From contig HF989180.1 of NCBI GenBank assembly GCA_000431275.1, positions 1 to 14,137 of the forward strand: 14,137 nucleotides of DNA, read 5' to 3'. The notes beneath the pieces were generated by a model that saw only the letters and a list, made by a program, of their open reading frames with translations, was not told the origin of the DNA and ran no database searches. Both the position numbers and the translations under genes were made by a program. The stretch is from Prevotella sp. CAG:755. Lineage in GTDB: Bacteria > Bacteroidota > Bacteroidia > Bacteroidales > Bacteroidaceae. This document shows positions 1 to 11,086 of this stretch, in pieces. The stretch's first letter is position 1, and each line of letters starts with the position of its first letter.

Positions 1-258
1 GTAGCTGCTGGTCCTGCTGCTGGTGGTGCTGCCGCCGCTGAGGAGAAGACCGCTTTCGACGTAGTGTTGAAGAGCGCAGGTGCTGCCAAGCTCCAGGTCG
101 TTAAGGCTGTGAAGGAATCTTGCGGTCTTGGCCTGAAAGAGGCTAAGGATCTCGTAGACGGTGCTCCTAGCACGCTGAAAGAAGGCGTAGCCAAGGAAGA
201 GGCTGAGGCTTTGAAGAAAGCTCTCGAAGAGGCTGGTGCCGAAGTCGAGATTAAGTAA
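1..258 (+). CDS. rplL: Ribosomal protein bL12 (L7/L12), 3' part
   Basis: This is the C-terminal 85 residues of the ribosomal stalk protein L7/L12; the 5' end lies outside the window. The stalk recruits and activates translational GTPases (EF-Tu, EF-G, IF2) on the 50S subunit. The visible part opens with the flexible Ala/Gly-rich hinge ([16 protein letters not shown]). The whole conserved globular C-terminal domain follows, with the family signatures [20 protein letters not shown] and [16 protein letters not shown] before a TAA stop. Family members are about 120-125 residues, so roughly the first 40 residues (the dimerisation domain that binds L10) are missing. The reading frame is open from base 1; an internal methionine-like start at base 64 is not the real start. 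The gene is followed by an attenuator hairpin and then rpoB, the usual bacterial order. Confidence 0.97.
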   Translation, partial: VAAGPAAGGAAAAEEKTAFDVVLKSAGAAKLQVVKAVKESCGLGLKEAKDLVDGAPSTLKEGVAKEEAEALKKALEEAGAEVEIK

Positions 259-279
259 GTAATTCCTCTGCAATAATAA

Positions 280-317
280 GGTTAAGGACTCTCTGGTAGG
301 GAGTTCTTAACCTTTTT
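280..317 (+). terminator. rplL-rpoB attenuator hairpin
   Basis: A 14-bp stem (arms 280-293 and 299-312, two G-U wobbles) closes a 5-nt loop TGGTA and is followed by five T residues at 313-317. This is the form of an intrinsic terminator. It sits 21 nt after the rplL stop and 35 nt before the rpoB start. No good promoter for rpoB is visible between them, so it is most likely a partial terminator that lowers rpoBC transcription relative to the ribosomal protein genes, as known at the same place in E. coli. The attenuation role is inferred; the structure is read directly. Confidence 0.85.
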
Positions 318-352
318 GTGTCTATAAACTGCGTATCAAATAAATTTACCGA

Positions 353-3300
353 ATGGCTTCAAAAGTGATAAATCAGCGCGTCAACTTTGCGACAGTGAAG
401 AATCCGATGCCTTATCCTGACTTTCTGGACGTGCAGCTGAAATCGTTCAAGGATTTCTTGCAGCTTGACACTCCGTCTGAACTCAGGAAGAATGATGGCT
501 TGTACAAGGTCTTTGCTGAGAATTTCCCCATCGCAGACACACGCAACAACTTCGTCTTAGAGTTCCTTGACTATTATATCGACCCGCCCCGTTACAGCAT
601 CGAGGAGTGCCTCGAGCGCGGCTTGTCGTACAGTGTTCCTTTGAAGGCGAAGTTGAAGCTCTATTGCACCGACCCGGATCATGAGGATTTTGATACCGTG
701 GTTCAAGACGTCTTCTTGGGCCCGATTCCTTACATGACGCCCAACGGGACCTTTATTATCAATGGTGCGGAGCGCGTCGTTGTGTCTCAGCTCCACCGTT
801 CGCCTGGCGTGTTCTTCGGTTCGAGTGTGCACGCCAATGGTACGCAGTTGTATTCAGCCCGTATCATTCCGTTCAAAGGGTCTTGGATCGAGTTTGCCAC
901 GGACATCAACAACGTGATGTATGCCTACATCGACCGTAAGAAGAAACTGCCCGTGACCACGCTCCTTCGCGCTATCGGTTTTGAAAGTGATAAGGATATC
1001 TTGCAGATATTCAACCTGGCCGAGGAGGTCAAGGTCAACAAGACGAACCTGAAAAAGCTTGTCGGCAAGAAACTGGCGGCGCGTGTGTTGAAGAGCTGGA
1101 CGGAGGACTTCGTAGATGAAGACACCGGCGAGGTCGTTTCAATCGAGCGTAACGAGGTCATCCTTGATCGTGAGACCGAGCTTACGGAGGAAAATGTCAA
1201 TGATATCCTCGAAAGCGGAGAGTCGTCAGTGCTCATCCACAAGGAGGATTCTACGGCGTCGGACTATTCCATCATCTTCAACACCTTGCAGAAGGACCCG
1301 AGCAACTCGGAAAAGGAAGCCATTAACTATATCTACCGTCAGCTTCGCAATGCCGACCCGCAGGATGACAGCACGGCGCGTGAGGTAATCAACAACCTTT
1401 TCTTCTCGGACAAACGTTACGATTTGGGAGAAGTCGGCCGTTATCGTATCAACCGCAAATTGAATCTGACGACCGACATGGATGTCCGTGTGTTGACGAA
1501 GGAGGATATCATTGAGATTATCAAATATCTCATAGAGCTGATTAATTCGAAGGCTACTGTCGATGATATTGACCACCTGAGTAACCGCCGCGTCCGTACT
1601 GTGGGCGAGCAGCTTTCTAACCAGTTCGCCGTCGGTCTGGCCCGTATGAGCCGTACCATCCGCGAGCGTATGAATGTCCGTGACAACGAAGTCTTTACGC
1701 CGACTGACCTGATCAATGCCAAGACAATCTCTTCGGTCATCAACTCATTCTTCGGCACGAACGCCCTGTCGCAGTTCATGGACCAGACGAACCCGTTGGC
1801 CGAAGTGACCCACAAGCGCCGTCTCTCTGCGTTGGGTCCTGGCGGTTTGTCGCGCGAGCGTGCCGGTTTCGAGGTCCGTGACGTTCACTATACTCACTAT
1901 GGCCGCCTTTGCCCGATTGAATCGCCCGAAGGCCCGAACATCGGTCTTATCTCCTCGCTTTGTGTTTATGCGAAGATTAATGACCTTGGCTTTATCGAGA
2001 CGCCCTACCGCAAGGTGGAGAATGCAGTCGTCGACTTGAAGAATGAAGACGTCGTTTACCTGACTGCCGAAGAAGAGGAAGGCAAGATCATCGGTCAGGG
2101 AAATGCTCCGTTGAACGACGACGGCACGTTTATCCGCGACAAGGTGAAATGCCGCCAGGATGCGGACTATCCTGTCGTTCCGCCCTCCGAAGTAGAGTTG
2201 ATTGACGTGGCTCCGCAGCAGATTGCCTCGATTGCGGCCTCGTTGATTCCTTTCCTTGAACACGACGACGCCCACCGCGCTCTGATGGGTTCGAACATGA
2301 TGCGCCAGGCCGTGCCCCTCATCAGTCCCGAAGCCCCTATTGTCGGCACGGGCATAGAGAAGCAGGTTTGTGAAGATTCGCGTACCATGATTACGGCCGA
2401 AGGCGACGGCATCATTGAATACGTAGACGCCACGACCATCAAGATCATGTACGACCGCACGGAGGACGAAGAGTTCGTCAGCTTCGAGCCGGCATTGAAG
2501 GAATACCGCATTCCGAAGTTCCGCCGTACGAACCAGAACATGACCATCGACCTCCGGCCTATCTGCGAGAAAGGCCAGCGGGTGAAGAAGGGCGACATCC
2601 TGACCGAAGGCTATGCTACACAGAACGGCGAGCTTGCTTTGGGCCGCAATCTGCTCGTGGCCTACATGCCATGGAAGGGCTACAACTATGAGGATGCCAT
2701 CGTGCTCAACGAGCGCATGGTGCGCGAGGATATCCTGACTTCGGTGCATGTGGACGAATTCTCACTCGAAGTGCGTGAGACGAAGCGCGGCATGGAAGAA
2801 CTTACGAACGACATTCCCAATGTCAGCGAAGACGCCACGAAAGACTTGGATGAGAACGGTATCATTCGCATCGGTGCACGTGTCCAGCCGGGCGACATCC
2901 TCATCGGCAAGATTACGCCGAAGGGCGAAAGCGACCCGACGCCTGAGGAGAAACTCCTCCGTGCGATTTTCGGTGATAAGGCCGGTGATGTGAAGGACGC
3001 TTCGTTGAAAGCCAATCCCTCGTTGTCGGGCGTGATTATCGACAAGAAACTGTTCTCGAAAGTGATGAAGAGCCGTTCGTCGAAAGCTGCCGACAAGGTT
3101 ATCCTGCAAAAGATGGACGACCAGTTCGCACAGGAGACAGCCCAGTTGAAAGGCATCCTCGTCGACAAGCTGATGGCAATCACAGCAAAGGCCCATATTG
3201 TGGGTGTCAAGGACAATCTGGGCGCAGAGGTCATCGCCGCCGGCGCCAAACCGGGTAAGTCGACGCTCTCTTCGCTTGACTTTGCTTCTTTGCAGTTGAG

Positions 3301-4165
3301 CCACTGGACGGACGACGAACACGTCAACAGCCTTATCCAGCAGCTGATCCTCAACTACATGAAGAAATACAACATCATGGATGCAGCCTTGAAGCGCAAG
3401 AAGTTCGCCCTCACCATCGGCGACGAACTGCCTTCCGGCATCATCCAGATGGCTAAGGTTTATGTAGCGAAGAAACGTAAGATCAGCGTGGGTGACAAGA
3501 TGGCCGGACGCCACGGAAACAAGGGTATCGTGTCGAAGATAGTCCGTCAGGAGGATATGCCGTTCCTCGCGGACGGAACGCCGGTCGACATCGTTCTGAA
3601 CCCTCTGGGCGTGCCGTCGCGTATGAACCTTGGGCAGATTTTCGAGTCTATCCTCGGTGCTGCCGGCCGCAAGCTCAACGTGAAGTTCGCAACCCCCATC
3701 TTCGATGGTGCCAAGCTCGACGATCTTTGTGAGTGGACGGACAAGGCCGGGCTGCCGCGTTATGGTTCCACCCAGCTCTATGATGGTGGCACCGGTGAAC
3801 CCTTCGACCAGAAGGCAACCGTCGGCGTGACCTATATGTTGAAGCTCGGACACATGGTTGAAGACAAGATGCACGCCCGCTCCATCGGTCCGTACTCCCT
3901 CATCACGCAGCAACCCCTCGGTGGTAAGGCCCAGTTCGGTGGCCAGCGTTTCGGTGAGATGGAGGTTTGGGCCATCGAGGCTTTCGGTGCTTCGCACGTC
4001 CTTCAAGAGATATTGACCATCAAGTCCGACGACGTCGTAGGTCGGTCGAAAGCCTATGAGGCCATCGTCAAAGGCACGCCCATGCCGACGCCGGGCATTC
4101 CTGAATCGCTCAACGTCCTTCTGCACGAATTGCGCGGTCTTGGCCTGAGCGTCACGCTCGATTAA
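353..4165 (+). CDS. rpoB: DNA-directed RNA polymerase subunit beta
   Basis: Complete 1270-residue beta subunit of RNA polymerase, a normal length for Bacteroidales. It forms one side of the catalytic cleft and is the rifampicin target. Landmarks in order: the N-terminal [48 protein letters not shown] near 123-152; the rifampicin region [20 protein letters not shown] around 475-494; [20 protein letters not shown] from about 858; the nucleotide-binding lysines K1049 and K1057 in [13 protein letters not shown] (E. coli K1065 and K1073); and the C-terminal [21 protein letters not shown]477, H487 and S492 match E. coli D516, H526 and S531, so the common resistance positions are unchanged. The ATG at 353 fits the family N-terminus; upstream is A/T-rich (TAAATTTACCGA) with no Shine-Dalgarno, as usual in this phylum. 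It is expressed from upstream through the attenuator and together with rpoC. Confidence 0.99.
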   Translation: MASKVINQRVNFATVKNPMPYPDFLDVQLKSFKDFLQLDTPSELRKNDGLYKVFAENFPIADTRNNFVLEFLDYYIDPPRYSIEECLERGLSYSVPLKAKLKLYCTDPDHEDFDTVVQDVFLGPIPYMTPNGTFIINGAERVVVSQLHRSPGVFFGSSVHANGTQLYSARIIPFKGSWIEFATDINNVMYAYIDRKKKLPVTTLLRAIGFESDKDILQIFNLAEEVKVNKTNLKKLVGKKLAARVLKSWTEDFVDEDTGEVVSIERNEVILDRETELTEENVNDILESGESSVLIHKEDSTASDYSIIFNTLQKDPSNSEKEAINYIYRQLRNADPQDDSTAREVINNLFFSDKRYDLGEVGRYRINRKLNLTTDMDVRVLTKEDIIEIIKYLIELINSKATVDDIDHLSNRRVRTVGEQLSNQFAVGLARMSRTIRERMNVRDNEVFTPTDLINAKTISSVINSFFGTNALSQFMDQTNPLAEVTHKRRLSALGPGGLSRERAGFEVRDVHYTHYGRLCPIESPEGPNIGLISSLCVYAKINDLGFIETPYRKVENAVVDLKNEDVVYLTAEEEEGKIIGQGNAPLNDDGTFIRDKVKCRQDADYPVVPPSEVELIDVAPQQIASIAASLIPFLEHDDAHRALMGSNMMRQAVPLISPEAPIVGTGIEKQVCEDSRTMITAEGDGIIEYVDATTIKIMYDRTEDEEFVSFEPALKEYRIPKFRRTNQNMTIDLRPICEKGQRVKKGDILTEGYATQNGELALGRNLLVAYMPWKGYNYEDAIVLNERMVREDILTSVHVDEFSLEVRETKRGMEELTNDIPNVSEDATKDLDENGIIRIGARVQPGDILIGKITPKGESDPTPEEKLLRAIFGDKAGDVKDASLKANPSLSGVIIDKKLFSKVMKSRSSKAADKVILQKMDDQFAQETAQLKGILVDKLMAITAKAHIVGVKDNLGAEVIAAGAKPGKSTLSSLDFASLQLSHWTDDEHVNSLIQQLILNYMKKYNIMDAALKRKKFALTIGDELPSGIIQMAKVYVAKKRKISVGDKMAGRHGNKGIVSKIVRQEDMPFLADGTPVDIVLNPLGVPSRMNLGQIFESILGAAGRKLNVKFATPIFDGAKLDDLCEWTDKAGLPRYGSTQLYDGGTGEPFDQKATVGVTYMLKLGHMVEDKMHARSIGPYSLITQQPLGGKAQFGGQRFGEMEVWAIEAFGASHVLQEILTIKSDDVVGRSKAYEAIVKGTPMPTPGIPESLNVLLHELRGLGLSVTLD

Positions 4166-4195
4166 CGAAGTGGAACCTTTCCAATATCATTCAAT

Positions 4196-8473
<4,278 letters not shown>

Positions 8474-8506
8474 CTCTGGCGTCTCCCGACGCTGATTTCC
8501 AATTAG

Positions 8507-8552
8507 CAAGCCCCGCTCTGCCGCATTCAGGCAGGGCGGGGCTTGTCGTTTT
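8507..8552 (+). terminator. Intrinsic terminator of the rpoBC operon
   Basis: A 16-bp GC-rich stem (arms 8507-8522 and 8530-8545, one G-U wobble) with a 7-nt loop GCATTCA is followed by TCGTTTTGTATT. It lies 33 nt after the rpoC stop. The opposite strand lacks a T-run right after the stem, but the hairpin could also slow transcription coming from the convergent phosphoesterase gene. A small 5-bp hairpin (GCGTC/GACGC, 8479-8492) precedes it. Confidence 0.92.
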
Positions 8553-8568
8553 GTATTGCGGAGTGGAC

Positions 8569-8588
8569 AGGAGGTCCGTCCTCCTTTT
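8569..8588 (+). terminator. Possible second terminator hairpin
   Basis: AGGAGG (8569-8574) and CCTCCT (8580-8585) form a 6-bp stem with loop TCCGT and run straight into four T residues (8585-8588). It comes 17 nt after the T-run of the main rpoC terminator, so it may act as a backup in tandem. On the minus strand the same hairpin lies downstream of the phosphoesterase gene but has no T-run there. The stem is short, so the call is tentative. Confidence 0.4.
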
Positions 8589-8714
8589 ACAGTCTTGACG
8601 TCTGTTTTCCTGTCCGGGCATTGGCCTCGGTGCGGCCGGCGGACGACGGGCGGGCGCGTGCCCTCCGCTCCTTTCCGAACGCTTCCGTATTCTGCCCGGG
8701 GGTGTGTCGCCGTG

Positions 8715-9701
8715 CTACTTCCGCAGGAAGCTGTCGGGGCAGGTGACGCGGTTCAGGACTTGTCCGTCTGCCAAGCGCACCCATGTGTCGAATTGCTGGC
8801 CGTCTTCGTACAGTTCAATGAGGCGGGCGCCGTTCGGCAGGTCGTTGTAGACCGTGTTGCCGCCCGAGAAGCGGCCGTAGGCCAGCAGGATGCCGTGCCA
8901 GAGGACGGCGTAGTCGTTGCTGTGGTCGTGCCCGACGAAGGTGGCGCGCACGTCGCCGCATTCCTTCATGGCTGTGAAGAGGCCGGAGTTGAGTGCGGGA
9001 ACGCAGGGGCGTTCCTTGCGCGTCCCGACGAACGGGGCGTCCTCGTCGGCCACTGCGTCGCTGTATTCGGGCAGGGGGATGTGGAAGAAAGCGTAAGCCG
9101 GCAGGGGCGTGCCGCCGTGCGCCGCAGTGAGGGCGCGGCTTGTCCGGCGATACCATTCGACTTGGTCGCCGCGGATGTAGTCGTATCCCTTGATACCGTT
9201 GATTTGTGAGTAGGCGTTTGAATCGAAACAGTAGATGACGGCTGCCGTGTCCGGGCCGGCGTGTCCTGCAATGGGCAGGGCGTAGTTCGAGAAGCCGTGT
9301 ATGCCCGGTTCGGTGCGCGTCACGTTCAAGGGGTAGCTCTGCGTGAGGCGCAGGAGTGCGGCGCGGTCGAGGCCCTGCTCGTCGTCGTGGTTGCCGAACA
9401 CCACGCCGAAAGGTACGCCGTAGGCTGCGATGGCGTCGAGCACGTCGCGGTAGCTCTGCTCGGCGGGCTTGCCATAGATGATGTCGCCCGTAAGCAGGAC
9501 GAGGTCTGGCTGTTCGGCTTCCATCACGTGGCGGATGTTTTTGATGGCGGTGTCGGAACGCGCGTCGCCGTGGATGTAGTGCGTGTCGGTGAACTGTGCG
9601 ATTTTGAACGTGCCGTCGGGGCGGAAGCGCAGTCCCTGTGCGAGGCCGGCGAAGGCCGTTGTGAGGACAAGGAGTGCGGTGAGAATGGTTCTTGCTGTCA
9701 T
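8715..9701 (-). CDS. Secreted calcineurin-like metallophosphoesterase
   Basis: A 328-residue protein of the calcineurin-like metallophosphoesterase superfamily, closest in motif pattern to the purple-acid-phosphatase-like DCR2/PAP29 group. It should hydrolyse phosphate mono- or diesters with a two-metal centre; the substrate cannot be told from sequence. All metal-binding motifs are present in order: FTDTH (D39, H41), LLTGDII (D73), FGNHDDE (N104, H105), FFHIPLPEY (H207) and VGHDHSNDY (H258, H260). Residues 1-22 form a typical Sec signal peptide with a hydrophobic core ending in AGLAQ; no lipobox cysteine is seen, so a periplasmic or exported soluble enzyme is inferred. The ATG is chosen because it gives this intact signal peptide. 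The gene follows a methyltransferase by 17 nt on the same strand, suggesting co-transcription, and is convergent with rpoC. Length is normal for the group. Confidence 0.92.
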   Translation of the reverse strand: MTARTILTALLVLTTAFAGLAQGLRFRPDGTFKIAQFTDTHYIHGDARSDTAIKNIRHVMEAEQPDLVLLTGDIIYGKPAEQSYRDVLDAIAAYGVPFGVVFGNHDDEQGLDRAALLRLTQSYPLNVTRTEPGIHGFSNYALPIAGHAGPDTAAVIYCFDSNAYSQINGIKGYDYIRGDQVEWYRRTSRALTAAHGGTPLPAYAFFHIPLPEYSDAVADEDAPFVGTRKERPCVPALNSGLFTAMKECGDVRATFVGHDHSNDYAVLWHGILLAYGRFSGGNTVYNDLPNGARLIELYEDGQQFDTWVRLADGQVLNRVTCPDSFLRK

Positions 9702-9718
9702 GATTGGTGGAAAGAAGG

Positions 9719-10489
9719 TTAGGCGATGGGGGAGGGGGCAGCGGTTGAGGGGCTTCCGGCCGGCGTGAGGCGTGCCAGGTAGTCATAGTGTGCCCCGTTG
9801 AGCAGGCGTTTGGCCGTGAAGCCGTTCAGTGAGGCGTGGTGTGCCAGTGTGTCAAAGTCGATGTATAGCCACGGGAACCGGGGACCGCGTATGTGGCGGT
9901 AGACCATGCGGAACTCCACTTCGCCGTAGTAAGGGGCGCCGGGAGGCGGGGCAAAGAAACCGTCCTCGTCCTCGAACACATAGCTGAGGTCCGACGAGTC
10001 GAGCAACACCTGGCCCTCGGGTGCAAGCAGCGCCCTGAGGCGGTCGAAGAATTGAGGCAGGCGGCCGATGCGTCCGGCGATGCCGGCTCCGTTCATGAGG
10101 AGCAGGATGGTGTTGAACTGTCCGCAGAAGTCCGGGTCGAAAAAGTCGGCCTGGCGCGCGTCGTGCACGCCGCGGCTGCGCATCACCCCGACCGAGAGAG
10201 GGGAGAGGTCGATGGCCGTGACGCAGAAGCCGCGCGCTTCGAGGGCCAGGCTGTGGCATCCGGCACCCGCCCCGACGTCGAGCACCCGGCCGCGGCACAG
10301 GCGGAGCGCCTCGGCCTCGATGGCCGGCAGCTCGTCGGGCGTGCGGAACAGGTGGCTCACGGGTATTTCGTCTTCGTCGAACTGTGGCGACAGCACCCGT
10401 AGCCGACCGGATTGGCCTGTGGCGTGGAAGTCGCGGATGGCCGCACCCATCGGATCGGCCTCTGTGCGGAGCAGTCGGTTCTTTGTCAT
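9719..10489 (-). CDS. Class I SAM-dependent methyltransferase
   Basis: A 256-residue protein with a Rossmann-type S-adenosylmethionine-binding fold. Motif I is VLDVGAGAGCHS (D71-G77). The acidic residue that binds the SAM ribose is probably D94 in TAIDLSPLSV. Further blocks are NTILLLMNGAGIAGR (127-140) and LLAPEGQVLLDSSDL (154-168). A long C-terminal part (YYGEVEFRMVYRH, LYIDFDTLAHHA) looks like that of conserved Bacteroidales methyltransferases of unknown substrate, from memory of the family. There is no signal peptide, so it acts in the cytoplasm. The tail after about 243 (Pro/Ser/Ala-rich) looks unconserved. Start at 10489 is favoured because the -7 promoter box ends only 19 nt upstream; M14 (10450), just before GAAIRDF, is an alternative. 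It is the first gene of a unit with the phosphoesterase; a functional link between the two is not evident. Confidence 0.88.
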   Translation of the reverse strand: MTKNRLLRTEADPMGAAIRDFHATGQSGRLRVLSPQFDEDEIPVSHLFRTPDELPAIEAEALRLCRGRVLDVGAGAGCHSLALEARGFCVTAIDLSPLSVGVMRSRGVHDARQADFFDPDFCGQFNTILLLMNGAGIAGRIGRLPQFFDRLRALLAPEGQVLLDSSDLSYVFEDEDGFFAPPPGAPYYGEVEFRMVYRHIRGPRFPWLYIDFDTLAHHASLNGFTAKRLLNGAHYDYLARLTPAGSPSTAAPSPIA

Positions 10490-10508
10490 CTTTTCAGGCT
10501 TTACGAAG

Positions 10509-10516
10509 CAAATGTA
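10509..10516 (-). promoter_or_regulatory. Bacteroidota-type -7 box (TACATTTG)
   Basis: On the minus strand TACATTTG matches the Bacteroidota -7 consensus TAnnTTTG exactly, 19 nt before the methyltransferase ATG. Transcription would start near 10502, giving a leader of only about 13 nt. A consensus -33 TTTG is not seen at the expected 19-21 nt spacing (the sequence there is GGCGATCAGC-like), so the promoter may be weak or regulated. It would drive the methyltransferase and the phosphoesterase. Confidence 0.6.
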
Positions 10517-10829
10517 GCAAAAACAATCGTCGGCTGATCGCCGTTCCGTTGTTTTTCATCGTTCTGACACAACGGCAGTCTGCGCCGCCCGTGGGGCAGG
10601 CGGCCTTTGTGCGGCCACGCGCGTAGGCTGTCCACCCCGGACGCCCGGTGTCGGGACGGCATGGGCCTCCTGTGGCATGACGGGCTGTGCCGGCGGATGC
10701 GCTGTCGTATTTTTCAGGCGTGTGCGCTGGCCGTGAGGCTTTCGGCGGCATGCCTGCGGCCTGTATGGCGCTCCTGAGGATGCCTCTTCGGTGCGTGAGC
10801 CATCGGCGGCTATGTCCAAGAAACGTGAA

Positions 10830-10864
10830 ACGCCCCGGCCTCACCTTGACGGTGTCCGGGGCGT
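10830..10864 (-). terminator. GC-rich hairpin, likely operon terminator
   Basis: The outer stem pairs ACGCCCCGG (10830-10838) with CCGGGGCGT (10856-10864), 9 bp. The inner stem pairs CACC (10842-10845) with GGTG (10851-10854) around loop TTGAC. On the minus strand the structure is followed by TTTCACGTTTC, a weak U-rich stretch. It lies 43 nt past the stop of the small gene and is the best candidate for the end of the secreted-protein operon. There is no T-run on the plus side. Confidence 0.6.
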
Positions 10865-10888
10865 CTTCAACCAACTATTATCCTACCT

Positions 10889-10905
10889 TGCGGGCTGTGC
10901 CCGCA
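10889..10905 (-). terminator. Compact hairpin right after the small gene's stop codon
   Basis: TGCGGGC (10889-10895) and GCCCGCA (10899-10905) form a perfect 7-bp stem with a 3-nt loop, starting 2 nt after the TAA stop of the 51-residue gene. On the minus strand it is followed by AGGTAGG and not by T residues, so alone it is not a classical terminator. It may protect the 3' end of the mRNA or act together with the larger hairpin at 10830-10864. Confidence 0.4.
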
Positions 10906-10907
10906 GC

Positions 10908-11063
10908 TTATTCAGCCTCATCTTCGTAATAGTTCCAGATGGTCTTGTTGCTGAACTGGGGGGTGTCGGCATGGACATCATGTTCGTCGATAGACGAGGC
11001 GATGAGTCCTTCGCACAGCATGTCTACGGTTTCAGCTTTGGGGGTGATATATTTCTTTTTCAT
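10908..11063 (-). CDS. Small 51-residue protein of the MKKxYxxP type
   Basis: A short open frame of 51 residues plus TAA. It begins MKKKYITPKAETVDMLCEGL and continues with IASSIDEHDVHADTPQFSNK, then TIWNYYEDEAE. I infer a real gene: it lies on the same strand as the 834-residue secreted protein gene, starts 23 nt after that gene's stop, and is followed directly by hairpins. Its layout (basic MKKxYxxP start, a short hydrophobic LIASS-like patch near residue 20, then an acidic tail) recalls the many uncharacterised short proteins found in Bacteroidales genomes; this comparison is from memory. It has one cysteine (C17), no long hydrophobic core, hence no classical signal peptide or membrane helix, and an acidic C-terminus. 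Function is unknown. It could be a peptide partner, a regulator or a precursor peptide, but no modifying enzyme is visible beside it. Confidence 0.72.
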   Translation of the reverse strand: MKKKYITPKAETVDMLCEGLIASSIDEHDVHADTPQFSNKTIWNYYEDEAE

Positions 11064-11086
11064 GGTGATGACGTTTCTTATGGGTT

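Larger units (their letters stand above)
10490..10907. other. Gene-free GC-rich spacer
   Basis: These 418 bases lie between the methyltransferase start and the small-protein stop. They hold the methyltransferase promoter at the left end and the two hairpins that follow the small gene at the right end. The middle (about 10560-10820) is GC-rich with imperfect inverted repeats such as GCCGCC (10584-10589) with GGCGGC (10599-10604). A 126-codon open frame on the minus strand runs through it but looks non-coding. I see no RNA gene I can name. Confidence 0.6.

Noticed and set aside
315..348. Possible promoter for rpoB (TTTG at 315-318, TAAATTTA at 341-348)
   Set aside because: The spacing of 22 nt is long, the -7 box misses its last base, and transcription would start at or after the ATG.
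1775..1840. Possible rifampicin-resistance substitutions in RpoB
   Set aside because: D477, H487 and S492 equal the sensitive-type residues of E. coli; T479 in place of E. coli N518 looks like normal variation of this phylum.
8556..9209. 217-codon plus-strand open frame opposite the phosphoesterase
   Set aside because: It is antisense to a gene with all family motifs, starts within the rpoC terminator region and shows no domain.
10584..10604. GCCGCC/GGCGGC inverted repeat as a terminator or RNA element
   Set aside because: It is short, in very GC-rich sequence where such pairs arise by chance, and no transcript is expected to end there.
10494..10874. 126-codon minus-strand open frame between the small gene and the methyltransferase
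   Set aside because: It starts inside the terminator-like hairpin, overlaps the methyltransferase promoter, and is rich in Arg, Ala, Thr and Pro with no domain pattern.
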